Source: Gnetum montanum
Lineage: Eukaryota; Streptophyta; Gnetopsida; Gnetales; Gnetaceae
Reading direction: 5' to 3'
DNA: 64,000 nt
Assembly: GCA_015680685.1 (NCBI GenBank)
Contig: MNCI01024072.1
Location: 502,031 to 566,030, forward strand
Shown: positions 33,880 to 45,542 of the stretch, piece after piece
Numbering within the stretch: position 1 is the first letter of the stretch
Layout of the letters: each line of letters opens with the position of its first letter
Translations under genes and position numbers: made by a program
Notes under the pieces: generated by a model
Databases searched by the model: none
What the model saw: only the letters and a program-made list of their open reading frames with translations
Told to the model about the DNA's origin: nothing

Positions 33880-34980
33880 GTTCTAGGAAAAGTTTCACTT
33901 GTTGGATGTTGACCAACTACTTTTTATTTGAGCTCTCATGTTTGTATATGATCATGGCCTCAGAAGGAAAGGTTTCATCAATTATATAAGGTCCTTTCCA
34001 TAATGTTTGGAATTTGGTTTTCTTAGGAATGTGTGTGGGATTCCAACAGAGAACCTTATCTCCTAGTTGAAATTTCACTTTTCGTATTCTTCAATCATGT
34101 CATTATTTATTGAATGCCTTGTGCACTTTATTCAAAGATAGGGCCACTAATCAATTTTCATCTAGCACATTCATGTTGATCAATCTTTCTCTTTGTGCTA
34201 AACTGAGGTTAAGGTCTAGATCATAGGTTGTTGAGAGAGTACGAGCTCAAATTGAATTGGGACCATTGGAAGTTTTCTATACACTAGCTCGTAGGAAGCG
34301 TAGCCAATAGGGAGTTTCCATGTTGAGTAGTAGGCCTAAAGGGCATCNNNNNNNNNNNNNNNNNNNNNNNNNNNNNNNNNNNNNNNNNNNNNNNNNNNNN
34401 NNNNNNNNNNNNNNNNNNNNNNNNNNNNNNNNNNNNNNNNNNNNNNNNNNNNNNNNNNNNNNNNNNNNNNNNNNNNNNNNNNNNNNNNNNNNNNNNNNNN
34501 NNCACTATTGGGGATCCTCCATTCGCATGATCATCCCCCTCATCTTATTGACAGCATTCACAAGATCGGACAAACTGGTGGATATCCCTAAAGATAGTAG
34601 GTTAATAGTATCCTACCATCAGGATTTTTATGGTCATGTGCCTCCCTGCATAGTGGCCTTCACACCCATGATCATCCTAGATAACATGTAGTTGATCCAT
34701 ATCAAGGACACACTAAAGAACCAGGCCATTGAATCATACCTTATAAAGGTATCCATTGATTTCCATGAAGTACTTTACCCGATGAAGAAACTGTTATTTC
34801 TTCCTAAAGTCCAGATCTTATGGCATCTCCTAAGTGAGAAGGTAAGTGAGGATGTCATCATACCATTTCAGTTCAGTGGGCACTTATTTATTTATTGCTC
34901 TTGTAAAGAGGACTTCTTCTCAAAATTTATCAGAGAGTGGACTCTCCTCTTTAATATCCCATCTTAACTAAGAGAGATGG
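33880..34980 (-). pseudogene. Ath-4 integrase, decayed and partly unsequenced
   Basis: The C-terminal part matches Ath-1 (minus-strand reading of 34,080-33,900: NP, QPRD- and FHV-like remnants). The zinc-finger region (34,690-34,520) aligns at DNA level with Ath-1 16,420-16,610. The catalytic core falls mostly in the unknown stretch 34,348-34,502 or is deleted, because the distance is shorter than in Ath-1. Confidence 0.65.
34348..34502. other. Assembly gap (155 N)
   Basis: A run of N. Further single unknown bases are at 29,111, 39,090 and 50,692. Confidence 1.
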
Positions 34981-36250
34981 TTAGCAACCACATTCTCAAT
35001 TCCTTTCCAATCTACCATTGTGAGATCAAATTTTTGCAAGATCATGAGACTTCATATGATACAAGGGCTCATCATTGGCTCATTGGCTTATTCATCAGGA
35101 AGCAGATGATATTGTGGTCTATGTGCACAAATACTTTATAACCAAGCACATAGTACATGAACTTTTCAAGAGCATACACCATTGCCATTAATTCTTTCTC
35201 AATTGTAGTATAATTCAGCTATGCATCCACAATGCTTTGGCTTGCGTAGTAGATGTAATATGGACATTTCTTATCATCCAACTGTGTAAGCATAATTAGA
35301 TTTGGACTAGTCTAGTGCCCATAGATTTGGAGTTTCTACGAGTTTCTCTTTTAGTAGTTGGAATGCATGTTTTCACTCCTTGGTCTAAACAAATGGAGCA
35401 TCTTTCTTTGTAAGCTCAACCAACAACTTTGCAATCCTAGAGAAATTCTCTATGAAACATCGATAGTAGCCAATGTGTTCAAGGAATGATCTAATATCTT
35501 TAACTATCTCTAGTTGACATGTAATTCCTTGGATGATCCTTATCTTTTTTGGGTCTATCTTAATTTTTGCATGAGTATTTCTACGCCCTAATACTATGCC
35601 TTCTTGGACCATTAAATGGTTTTTCTACCAATTGAGCTTGAGGTTTGTTTTAACACATCTTTTCAAAACCTACTCAAGGTGGTTCAAGGCTTGCTCAAAT
35701 GTAGCTCCATAGGTAGAGAAGTCATCCATAAAGGCTTCTACCCCACTACCAATCTACTATTGAAAAATACTAAGGACCAGGTATTGAAATGTCATAGGGG
35801 CATTGCATAGATTAAATAGCATCTTACAATATGCAAAATTTTTCCACAAACTTTTGAATGTTGTCTTGGCCTGATCCTCTGGTGTGATCTAGAGCTAGTT
35901 ATAGCCATAATAACCATCAAAGAAGCTATAATAGAAATGCTTAGATATGGTGTCCAACACTTAATCCACAAATGGAAATGGAAAATGATCTTTAAATGTT
36001 ACCATATTCAATAGCCTAAAGTCAATGCAAACCCACCACTTATCACCTTTTTTGGCATAATTACAAGTGGGCTAACCCACTCACTATCCATGATGGGATA
36101 GATAAACCCTGCCTTGAGGAGTTGTTCTATTTCCTCCTTAATGATCTATTTCAATTTGGGGTTCAATGACCTTTGTGCTTGCCTTCTTGGATTCATGGCC
36201 AAGTTGATGTAGATGTGATGTTGGCATGTCTATGGATCAATTCTTGTTAG
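34981..36250 (-). pseudogene. Ath-4 reverse transcriptase and RNase H
   Basis: The minus strand shows intact FMDDFSTYGATFEQA (about 35,750-35,705), the Athila catalytic block, and VQEGIVLGRRNTHAKIKIDP (35,610). The thumb reads RSFLEHIGYYRCFIENFS. RNase H remnants follow to about 34,985 (KFDLTMVD, MEKELMAMVYALEKF). Frameshifts and stops interrupt it. Confidence 0.8.
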
Positions 36251-37200
36251 TTCAGGATATGACCAAGTAAAGGCTGTTAACCATTTGTTGATGACCTACA
36301 ACAACTTATCTTTTTATTTAGAAGCAATATTTGCATTGATTATGATTGGCTTACCATTATTTAAAAATGGGTACTCTATGCTGACTAGTAGAGTTTTTAA
36401 CTCTAGGGACTCCTAGTTGAAATTATCAGGGATTTTCAACTCTCCCCAACAAGTATCATCATCTTCATCATTAGAGAGTTGGTGATGAAATTTCTTGAGT
36501 TCACCCATGCCTTCAACATAAGCACATGTTAAGCTCTCAACTCCATACATAATGTGTTGCTATCAGAGTTAGTTGTTAGCCTCTAAGTGCCCTCCTATTT
36601 TGTGACTGCTGCATATAGGAACCTTTAGATATCTATTTTATGTGCACACTAATTACATGCTTTGATGAATGTACTTTTAATGAACCAATTTTTTTGCATG
36701 CAATTGAACCCATTATCACTATACGTAATGTATGGAACACATTTCTTCTCTAAACATCCAAATTCATTTTCCTTGAAGATTTACAAGGAGAGGTTCCTTA
36801 TACCCATACATGCATCTACTATGATTAACCAAGCCCTTTCCATAATGATGGGGAAGTCACCTTTGTAGTTTTTAACCTTGATCACTAGAAAATCAACAGG
36901 GTAGGACCACCCACAAACTTTGATCACAATGTCCACCACTAATCTCAAAGGGATAGTATTGCTTGATTTGCCAATTCTAAATGGATTTTTCTCTTCTTGA
37001 GAGGTGGTAGGTTCCAGGCTTTGTACATGTCATGGGAGATGAGATTGATACTAGAACTAGAATCAGGAAAAGCCTTGCATGGCTCATGTCTAGCAATCTA
37101 CAAGTAAATAAAAGGACTTCCTAGGTCAGATCTTTTTATGGGAAGATTACCAGCCTTGATCCAATCGAAAATAGCATGAGTTAACATCACAATGCTTATC
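36251..37200 (-). pseudogene. Ath-4 protease and linker
   Basis: Minus-strand match to Ath-1 protease: ARHEPCKAFPDSSSSINLIS-like sequence near 37,090-37,030 (active-site Gly lost), GDFPIIMERAWLI (36,860-36,830) and a CITYSDNGFNCMQK-like end (36,735-36,690). The acidic linker to RT spans about 36,560-36,400. Confidence 0.65.
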
Positions 37201-37849
37201 CAAGTGGCATTTGGTTTGAAGGGTACTTGAATGTATTTGATGTAGAGGATAAGGGTGTTGGAGATATAGGGCGATCAACCACATTAGGTTATGAGGGTTT
37301 GGGAGGATTCTTAGATTGAAAGAAGGATCGTTTCCTGTACTAATTATCTAAATCACTCAGCTAGAAAGCCAGTTGTGAGTGTACAACCCTCATAGCATTT
37401 TGTTGCTACGACTATGGAGGAATTTCACCCTGCATGGACAAAGCAGGAGGCAACTAGGTCAAGGGTGGAGGGATGTGTGCAAACAAATACAAAGGGTGGC
37501 ATGGATATATGTTTTCTCCTTAAGTAGATGGTGAATGTGTTCGGTGGTTCTCTAGAGGGTAATAGTGATGCTGAAATAAGGCGTGGCTTGCAAAACTTCA
37601 TGGAGAGAGGGGTTGCTAAACATAGTACCCATATGAATCTAGTTGCTTATAAGGGTACTGCTATCTTGGTAGTCGTAGTCCCCATGAGTGTGGTTGGTGC
37701 CACTATTGGTATTACTCATACAGTTGTGGTGGAGCTCCACTTGGATAGTAAGCTTGTTGTTGTTGGTGGAACTATCTTGGATTACCTTGAGGGTAAGGCA
37801 ATTGTCTGGGTGTTTACCCTCTCACTATTCATGGACTTAATGTCTACAC

Positions 37850-39300
37850 CCCAAGCTCTTATAAGTGTGACACAATAGGAAAACATCCCTTTGGATGTTT
37901 ATATTGATAAATGTCACAACTAGTATCATCTTCGGAGTCTGTCTCCACAATTTCTTCTACTACTGTAGCTTTGCCCTTACCTCTTTGGTAGACATGTTTA
38001 GCTTCTTTCTGCCTCTTGTGGCTATGATCACTATTTTTTTCTTTGAATTCTTTAGCAATCTTCATAGTAGTTTGGAATTTTTTATCTAAAGAGTCCCATA
38101 ATTTGTCAACCTTTGCCGAAATATCGAAAATAGATTTTTGAATGAGCAAGGTTTTCCTATTCACCACTTCATCGAGTGGTGACTCCTCATCACAAAATCA
38201 AACCTTCCTTTTTCTTATTGAAGGATCCCTATTATATTCTTCTACACTTTTCCTTTTTCTGATGAGCTGTTAGTTTAGACAACCTTGCTTGGACATAAAC
38301 CCTAAGAGTTTTCTAGATTCTTCTCTAGGTCCATCTATTATGTGGTAGAGTTGTTCCCTCTAAGAATAACCATGGCTAGGGCATCAATGTAAGAGTGAAT
38401 AATATATATCCATGGCAGCATTCAAGGGTTCATGTGTTTACTATTTCTAGCCTTGGATTTTCCTTCTTAGATTAGACACTCTAGAGTACATCTAGTATTT
38501 GTCATTAAATAGTTCCAACATGGTACTCCATTTGGGAATGGATTCCAACTCCAAGGACTAGTATTAGTTTTTAGTTTCCTTAATGAGTGTCCTTGGGAAG
38601 AGTTTGAGTTTTTGACAATCATTTTTAATGTTTTGTAAGGCACAGGCATTGTGGAAAGCTTGTAGATGTGTCTACAAATCAAAGTTATATCCCCCTCAAA
38701 TCCTGGGACATTGTTCATGTCTAAGCACTTGATTCGACTATCTTTCACATGCCTAGTTGGAATCTTAACTACCTCTACAATGTTAAGCATGCTTTGAGTT
38801 GCTGACAGAGGTTTGTCATCATTTTTGTGTCGATGACGCCAATGATGGTTTTTGTCACCCCTTTGTTCTTGGCAGGCTCTATGATCATTGTTGTCCTGTT
38901 TATCACCTTCATCATGATTATTGCTCTAGCAGCTTCTATCAAAACCAAAATATGAAGATGATGAAGAGGAAGGTGGACCACCACCACTATTGCGATGTCC
39001 ACCACCACCTCTTTGCTTGTCATGACCATGATCCTTAGATTCCTTATCATCGTGAATGTTGCTCGAGTCCCTAGCTTGACTACCACTTTNCTATTAAGAG
39101 TTTGAAATAGCATCTTCAGCATAGATCGATTGAGGGGCATTAAAATGTTGCCCTCCATATCACACCATCACAATTGCTCATCCTAATGTAGGATGAAGGT
39201 GAAGTCAGGTACACACTCATTTGGATGAGTATATACCACTTTGCACTCTTATGGAACTGGTGGTTTGACATCTTCATGCCTATGGAAAGAAGACATTTTG
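37850..39300 (-). pseudogene. Ath-4 gag, decayed
   Basis: The N-terminus reads YTHPNECVPDFTFILH-DEQL (about 39,225-39,165), as in Ath-5. A His/Arg/Asp-rich stretch (39,060-38,800) is followed by the capsid block KIPTRHVKDSRIKCLDMNN (38,770-38,710) and the C-terminal NRKTLLIQKSIFDIS and KVDKLWDSLDKKFQ (38,165-38,090). It ends in the acidic segment ETDSEDDTSCDIYQYKHPKG. Segments lie in different frames. Confidence 0.75.
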
Positions 39301-39427
39301 CAACAAATAAAATAATCAATATGCTTTTGTAATTATATGTCATGTGAAAGTGATATTGATCTTGGGTTCATCCAATGATATTAATAATATCCACTAATCC
39401 TAAATAGCACATGTTTCAACAAATAGA

Positions 39428-39447
39428 GTCCTCGACAATGGCACCAA
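39428..39447 (-). other. Ath-4 primer-binding site
   Basis: The minus strand TTGGTGCCATTGTCGAGGAC directly follows the 5' LTR. It is a deaminated version of the Athila-type site in Ath-5. Confidence 0.75.
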
Positions 39448-39631
39448 TGATGAGCAATGAGGTACCCTTACATGCAACCATACGAATCACAAAGCATTCA
39501 TGCATGATCTGGTCAAATTTCGTAGACTCTCTAGTTTCTAGTGCACTAGTCTTCTAGGAAGTGGATCTTGCCCTAAAGGTTGTTCATTGTCTTCCCAGTT
39601 ACACTTGTGAAGTATGAAGGTATGGTTAAGC
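39448..39631 (-). mobile_element. Ath-4 5' LTR, inner part (split by Tat-2)
   Basis: Continues at 55,358-56,054. Reading across the break restores GGTTAAGTGTAATCA as found in the 3' LTR at 28,197. The terminus at 39,448 is complementary to ..CTCATCA. Confidence 0.88.
39627..39631. repeat. Tat-2 target-site duplication, left copy
   Basis: TAAGC; the right copy at 55,353-55,357 is TAAGT. The empty site in the Ath-4 3' LTR is TAAGT, so the C is a later transition. Confidence 0.75.
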
Positions 39632-41804
39632 TATACCATCCGAAATCGTCGGTGCAAGGCTAGAATGAAACAAACACTGAGAGATCCTCGAAAGAAATAC
39701 AGAAGACCCTACCTTCGCTTAAGGGCAAGCTGGAATGGATGAAGGCAGAGTGCCTTGAATGGTCCGCACGCGGATCAAACGAGGACTTCCCCAACATACA
39801 CACTTTGCAATCCATTGGGTTATACGTAAATGATGTACATTAAATGTAAACCATAACATAAATAGGCACAATAACGTAAACGGGAATGTAAATGTAAATT
39901 GGAAAAACAAAGAAAACTGCAATAAATCTAGGCAAAATGTAAATTTTTTTGTATTGAAAAATGATTACAGTGTGCACCAGTCAGAATGCAGTTGTAGATT
40001 GATCACAAGGCAGACGTTTAGCCCCGGTGGGTGATGACAAGTGCTGGAGGATGCAGGCTTTGGGTTGCAGGGAAATGCAACATCCAAGTCTGATGCCCAG
40101 CATATAGAGGTTGATGCCTAGATCTACTAAGTGTCCCAAATTCTAGTTTTTGTGTCTGTTTCTAAAAATTGCAATCCCCCCTCCTTTTTTGGATCTAGTG
40201 AAAAATCGAGGTTTTTATAAGATCTTGGGCGTTAGATTCGGATTTGGAAGGAGATGAGTGGCTGTGAGGTGAGAAAAATTCGGATCGGGAGACAAGTGGT
40301 GTGTTGACCGAGTGTAGAATACATTACAACTGTACAGCATGTAGCATACATGTTTGCGTATGAACGCCCAGCATATAGGCTTGAAACACTCAAAAAAAAC
40401 TTAAAATTTACAAAAGAATTTGTATGTTACAACAAGAATGATGTCTCTCGCTTCTGGATCTATGCTCTAGCCTCCTATTTTTGGCCTCAACATGTCTTGA
40501 AATGCTCTAGCATGTGTTAGCATCCGCATACAATGTTTAGCATATGAGATTGGACGTCTAGCATGTGTATGCTGGCGTATACACTCCATACGCTAGCGTA
40601 TACGCTCCATACGCTGGCCAGCGTATGGACCATAAATGATGCATTTTGGACCAAATTTTGACCTCCAAAGCCAATTTTGACTATAGATCTACATGGCTCA
40701 TGTCCTAAGGGTGTTGTATGTCGAATTTGAGCTAATTTTTCCCTGATTTGGTGCTGTTTTGAAGGACTTTGTGGGGTTAACGCTGGGCTAAACACTGGCC
40801 AGCATCAACCTCAGCGTACACCTCATGAACTGCCATGTTGGATGTCTGACTCTGTATGCTGGTGCTTGTCCCATAATGCCTGAGCATTGCTGATCCTCCA
40901 AGGTGTCCGTATGTCAATTTTGACTTCATTTTGATGCAGTTTCAGGCCTGTTTTGGTGGTCTATGTTGAGTTATAAGCTGGCCAGCATATACCAAGGTGT
41001 GCTTAGCGTAAATAGGTGAAAATGGCTCGTTGAAAGCCCAAAAATGAAGTTTTTGAAGCCTATGATCTTGTATGATTATTGCCTATGTCCTGAGGATCGA
41101 TTCTAGGTTGAAAAATTGCCCAAAAATGCCTGATTTTCTCCGTTCATGGCGGTGTACGTTGGGTTATACGCTGGCCAACATATAGCAAGGTGTACCCAAC
41201 GTATAAGCATGAAAATGCATCATTTCAAGGTCAAAACTTGATCTTCAAGAGCTAGTGATGATGCTCAATAGTTGTCCCACCTCTAGGAGTCAATTTGATG
41301 TGAAAATCTTGCTCTGTGATTCCTGTTTTAGGCCCTTTTTGATGGTATACGCTAGGCTATACGCTGGCCAGCATATACCAAGGTGTGCCTAGCGTATACA
41401 CATGAAATTGCATCATTTAGGACCCAAAATTGAATTTTCAGAAGGCTAGGATCTACTGGGGACATTGGGAAGGTCATGGGGGTCCAAACGCTCAATTTTT
41501 GAATATTTTCACTCATTTTTGGGACCCAAAAGTTGTCATATGCTGGTCTGTACACTGCCCAGGGTACAGCCCAGCGTTAACAGAGTATACTTGGTCAAAA
41601 CCAAGTATTTTGAACCTAAAACTTGAAATTCCTTATGCCAGATGCTGATGTAGTCACCTGTGGATCACAAGGAACTTTTTCCTTTTCAATTATGCTCCAT
41701 TCGATGCTATTTTGATGCTCTGGAGCTTGGTCGTGTTGGGGATCATCATGACTTAGCTCTATTTTCTGTCTAAAAGTGCTAGCCAAAATTTTATGGTGTT
41801 TTCA
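39632..41804 (-). mobile_element. Tat-2 3' LTR (2,173 bp)
   Basis: Matches 53,194-55,352 along its whole length with scattered, mostly transition differences. The TATA box on the minus strand (TTATAAAA) is at 40,220-40,213. U3 contains six units of a 181-193-bp repeat. Confidence 0.92.
40600..41585. repeat. Tandem ~181-193-bp repeats in Tat-2 3' LTR
   Basis: Six units, each with a GCTATACGCTGGCCAGCATAT-like word; the CTGGCC core lies at 40,614, 40,795, 40,978, 41,171, 41,364 and (degraded) 41,555. Each unit also carries CCAAGGTGTGC-type or TGATGCATTTTGG-type sequence. The 5' LTR has the same array at about 54,150-55,125. Confidence 0.8.
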
Positions 41805-42979
41805 TTGGTCCCTCTTTGTTGATTCCTGGAGGAATCAACCCAAGAGGTGTCAAAAAAGAAGTACAAAACACTGCAAGCAACTCGGTAGTCAGCATTGTCC
41901 TTAGGCACATGGCCAAATGTCGTCACACCGTTTTCAAAGTACATGGAAGTAGGAAATAAGGTTTTGAGATGGGTAGGGAGGATGTTTGCAACTGTGGGAT
42001 TGGGAATTGATCAAGGGATTGTGTTGGTGTGGAAGAGGAGTATTCATCTATGCTAACGACTCATATTGACCCTTGTCAATAGCCAGTATTTGACAAACTT
42101 GGAACCACGGCATGAGGTGTGCATCCTTTGGAGGAACAAGACTCTCATATCAGATTTAAGAGAACTTGTTGTCACAACCAAAGCCACGCAATGAGGTGAT
42201 GCATTCTTTGGAGAAATAGGATCCTTGTGGAGTGTCTAATGGAACCCATTGTTTGACAACCAAAGCCACGCAGTAAGGTGAAACATGATGGTGTGAGACA
42301 CGAACGGTTCTTTCCAAGACAACTGCCTTCATGCCTGGGGCTTGTATGGGAAGTGCCATGGGTCTTGTGGTTCATTGTGCTCTTTACTCTTTGATTTTTT
42401 CTTTTTCTTTTTCTTTTTCTTTTGCTTTTTTTTCATTTTTTTGTTTGTTTTTGGAAAGATCTTTCTTTCAATTTTTCACTCATGCTCATGTGCCATGTTG
42501 TGTGTTGCAACTGCTTGAGAGTGTCGCAGCATGCAACAGTGTGCTTAAAGTTTTGGGGTGTACTGGGTGTATCTGGAAATTGTAACTGGATAGGAAAGTG
42601 AATGAGAGTGTTGGGGAAATAGAGAATGTATCGAGAACTGGGAATGTACTTTTGAACAGATTGATTAACCTAGTTGCGTGCGTCAGAAACAATGTGGCAC
42701 CTTGTCACCGTGATGAAGTGTATTCGTGTACGAGTACCACTAGGTGTCATCCTATAAACATAACTCCAAGAAGACAAGAAAACCACAAGTGAATGAGTTA
42801 GCAAACACTTTATTACACAAATGTGGTTGATGCAAATGGAGGTACCATGTGAAACTTAAGGCAAACAAAAATGAGCAGCAATAGTGTTGTCAGAGCCAAT
42901 GTGATGAATGATGCGGCAGGTGTTGATGAAGAAATGTCATGAATTACAGCAGCAGATGAATGTGCCAGAGATGATCTTA
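41805..42979 (-). other. Tat-2 3' untranslated region and polypurine tract
   Basis: The polypurine tract on the minus strand is AACAAAGAGGGACCAA, ending at 41,805. The region holds a CTTTTT tract (42,396-42,440) and a tandem repeat of about 80 bp (42,090-42,290). No coding frame is supported. Confidence 0.65.
42090..42290. repeat. Three degenerate ~76-83-bp repeats in Tat-2 3' UTR
   Basis: Units start AACCACGGCATGAGGTG (42,103), AACCAAAGCCACGCAATGAG (42,176) and AACCAAAGCCACGCAGTAAG (42,259), with GCATTCTTTGGAGAAATAGG shared by the first two in diverged form. Confidence 0.7.
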
Positions 42980-43227
42980 CCAGTTTATAGTCTTAGCGAA
43001 CTGTCATGGGTTAGTTTTACGACATAACTCGTTGGACGTTGCCAGTTTATCGTCGTAGCGAATGGCGCGATGCTAGTTTATAGTTGTGGGAGACTGTGAA
43101 GAGGCAAGCTAGTTTATAGTCTTAGTAGACTCTGGTGAACAAAACTGTGATAGTTTAATGTCATACCGAATGCTCTATGGTATCATTTTTTAGGTCATGA
43201 TGCCAAAACCACTCTGTGATGTTAGTT
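42980..43227 (-). repeat. Tat minisatellite block (Tat-2, 3' of pol)
   Basis: About eight degenerate units of 28-42 bp. Plus-strand core: TAGTTTATNGTCNTAGCGAA. It starts 40 bp after the pol stop, as in Tat-1. Confidence 0.82.
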
Positions 43228-43267
43228 TACCGTCATGGCGCCAGGATGAATGCATACCTGAGTGACT

Positions 43268-44392
43268 TCAAATGTAGAACAAATTGAGGTACAAATGATT
43301 TTTTGGATGTGCAAGCTCATTTCCATCCATGTCTACTAGTTTGAACGCTCCGTTATCATACGCTTTGGTCACCAAGTAAGGCCCGTCCCAGTTGGCTGAG
43401 AATGTGTCCGAATGTTCACGGACTGCCTTAAGTACAAGGTCACCTTCTTTGATCAGGTGCTTGTGAATGTCATGCTGATGGCACCATTGTTGTTGCTTCT
43501 AGTACCACTTGATTTGATCTAATGCATGCGTGTGTTCCTCCTCCACCGAATCCAAGTCAAAAATGCGTGAGTCATTATTTTGACCTTCATCGAGGAGTTT
43601 GGAGAGTGTGATCCTCAAGGATGGTACCTGCAACTCCAAAGGTAAAACAGCTTCTAAACCATAAACAAGACTATATGATGTTTTACCTGTGGATGTCCTA
43701 TGCATCGTTCTATATGCCCATAGCGCATAAACTAGCTGCTCGTGCCATCTTCGTTTGCTCTGATGAAGCATTTTCTTGAGCACCATGATGATAGTTTTCT
43801 TTGTGGCTTTTTCTTGTCCATTGCTTTGAGGATAATATGGAGATGAGAATGAATGTTTAATGCCTAGGTTGTCACAAAAGGTTTTTGTTTCAACACTGCT
43901 GAATTGTGGCCCATTGTTAGTGATGATGGTCATTGGGATGCCAAAATGGGTCACAATGTTTTCAAGGATAAAGTTGCATACTTGTTTCGATGTGGTCTTC
44001 CTAAGAGGAATAGCTTCTACCCATTTCGTGAAGTATTCGGTCGTGGTTATGATGAAGCTATGCCCTGCCGAAGATGGGGGAGTTATTGGTCCAATGATGT
44101 CTAACCCCCACTTCTGGAAAGACCATGTGATTTGAGTCGTATGCAACTCATTGGGTGGCACATGTATAAGATTACCATGTTTTTGACAGATGTTGCACGT
44201 TTTTACTTTGGAGAAACAGTCGTACTCCATGTGTAGCCAATAGTAGCCTAAACTTCTAATTTTGGTTGCCATTGCCTTGGGTGCTATGTGCCCTCCACAA
44301 AGTCCTTCGTGAACTTGCTCGATGATGGTTTGACCATCGATGCTGCTAATGCACACTAACAAAATGCCTTCGTAGGATCTGCGACTTACCAT
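43268..44392 (-). pseudogene. Tat-2 integrase, nearly intact
   Basis: A 297-residue open stretch (44,392-43,499) carries the zinc finger (GLCGGHIAPK, SKVKTCNICQKHG), the core (WGLDIIGPITP, TKWVEAIPLRK, ITNNGPQFSSVETK, YYPQSNGQEKATKK) and the approach to the C-terminal domain. A TAG after KWY (about 43,499) is followed in frame by KQQQWCHQHDIHKHLIKEGD, then VLKAVRE, FSANWDGPYLVTKAYDNG, to a TGA at 43,270-43,268. Two catalytic positions are altered: DNG is NNG, and the Glu after GQ-x is Lys. The element would need an integrase supplied by another copy. Confidence 0.9.
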
Positions 44393-44413
44393 GTCCCCTA
44401 CTAATGCATACTG

Positions 44414-45542
44414 CTAAGAGCATTTTCGTACTATGTCCTTCTGAGCATTCGTTAGATGTTGAGGTGCTTGACCATGTAGAAGGTACTCCTTTATGTCATC
44501 GTACCATTCCATGGCATGTGTCATGCTAACGGATGCTATGGGTAGTTCATCAGGAGCATTAGTTATGGGCTTGGCACAACTCGTTATGGAATTGGGCAAC
44601 GCATGAAACATGTCAGGTGAAATGTTTAGGGTTAGTGTTGCAAGTGCATCTGTAATGGTATTATCATTTCTGGAAACATGTTGCACATCTATGTTTGTGA
44701 ATTGTTTTAGCAAATGCTTTGCCAAGTCACAGTATGGTTGTAAATGTAAAGCTTTACATGCATATACGTCTGTGACCTGATTTATGACTAACTGTGAGTT
44801 GCCTCTAACTACGAGCCGTGTGGTTTCTGAAGTTAGTGCTGCCATGAGACCTCTGAGAAGACCTTCGTACTCCGCCATGTTGTTAGTACAGGGAAAGTTT
44901 AAATGATAAGCAAAGGGTCTAATCTCCCCAGAAAGATATGTGATGACAGCTGCAGCACTTCCTCCTCGGGAGGTCGATGTGCCATCAAAGTTTAAGATTG
45001 CATCATAGTTATCAAGTACTGTGTCAATTGTATTTACGTTCTCATCGGGAAACTCTAGGTTGATCATTGCTTGGTCTTGTGTTGGTGATGTGGTCATTTG
45101 ATTAACTATAGCTTGACCTTTAACTGATGATTTAGCTATGTAGTGCAAGTCAAACTTAGCAATCATCGCTTTTCATTTAGCTATCTTGCTTGATTCGTAT
45201 ATGTTGTTCATGATAGCTCTGAGCACGTTGTCTTTACAGATGAAATTCACTTGGTTATGGAAAAGATAATGTCACCACTTCTTTAAAGAAAAGATAAGGG
45301 CAAGGCATGATCTTTCCATGTCATTGTAACATTGTTCGTAGGCTACTAATGCATGGCTCAAGTAGTAAACAAGGGTTTCAGTTCCATCATCACGTTTCTG
45401 ACAAAGCATAGATGTGATGGATGATTTGGATGTTTCAAGGTAGATGTAAAATGGTTTATTGTTCTGTGGTGGATGAACTTTCGATAGTTGAGCTAGTGCT
45501 ATTTTGATGTTGTCAAAGGCTTCTTGGCACTATGGAGTCCAT
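44414..45542 (-). pseudogene. Tat-2 RNase H and second RNase H
   Basis: The first RNase H (45,542-45,170) reads PFYIYLETSKSSITSMLCQ and LVYYLSHALVAYEQCYND, with TAG and TGA stops. The second lies in a clean 250-residue frame (45,166-44,414): LNFDGTSTSRGGSAAA, CTNNMAEYEGLLRGLMAAL, GNSQLVINQVTDVYACKAL and NDNTITDALATL. Most metal-binding acids are kept, but GDSQL is GNSQL, consistent with CpG deamination. The double RNase H marks the Tat lineage. Confidence 0.9.

Noticed and set aside
34284-34691. ORFs spanning the N run
   Set aside because: Artefact of the assembly gap.
37528-37878. Plus-strand 116-residue ORF with hydrophobic stretches
   Set aside because: Antisense shadow of the Ath-4 gag-protease linker; the gag C-terminus is clear on the minus strand.
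42331-42585. Plus-strand 84-residue Phe/Ser-rich ORF
   Set aside because: Created by the CTTTTT tract of the Tat-2 3' UTR.
43860-44135. Plus-strand 91-residue ORF
   Set aside because: Antisense of the integrase core of Tat-2.
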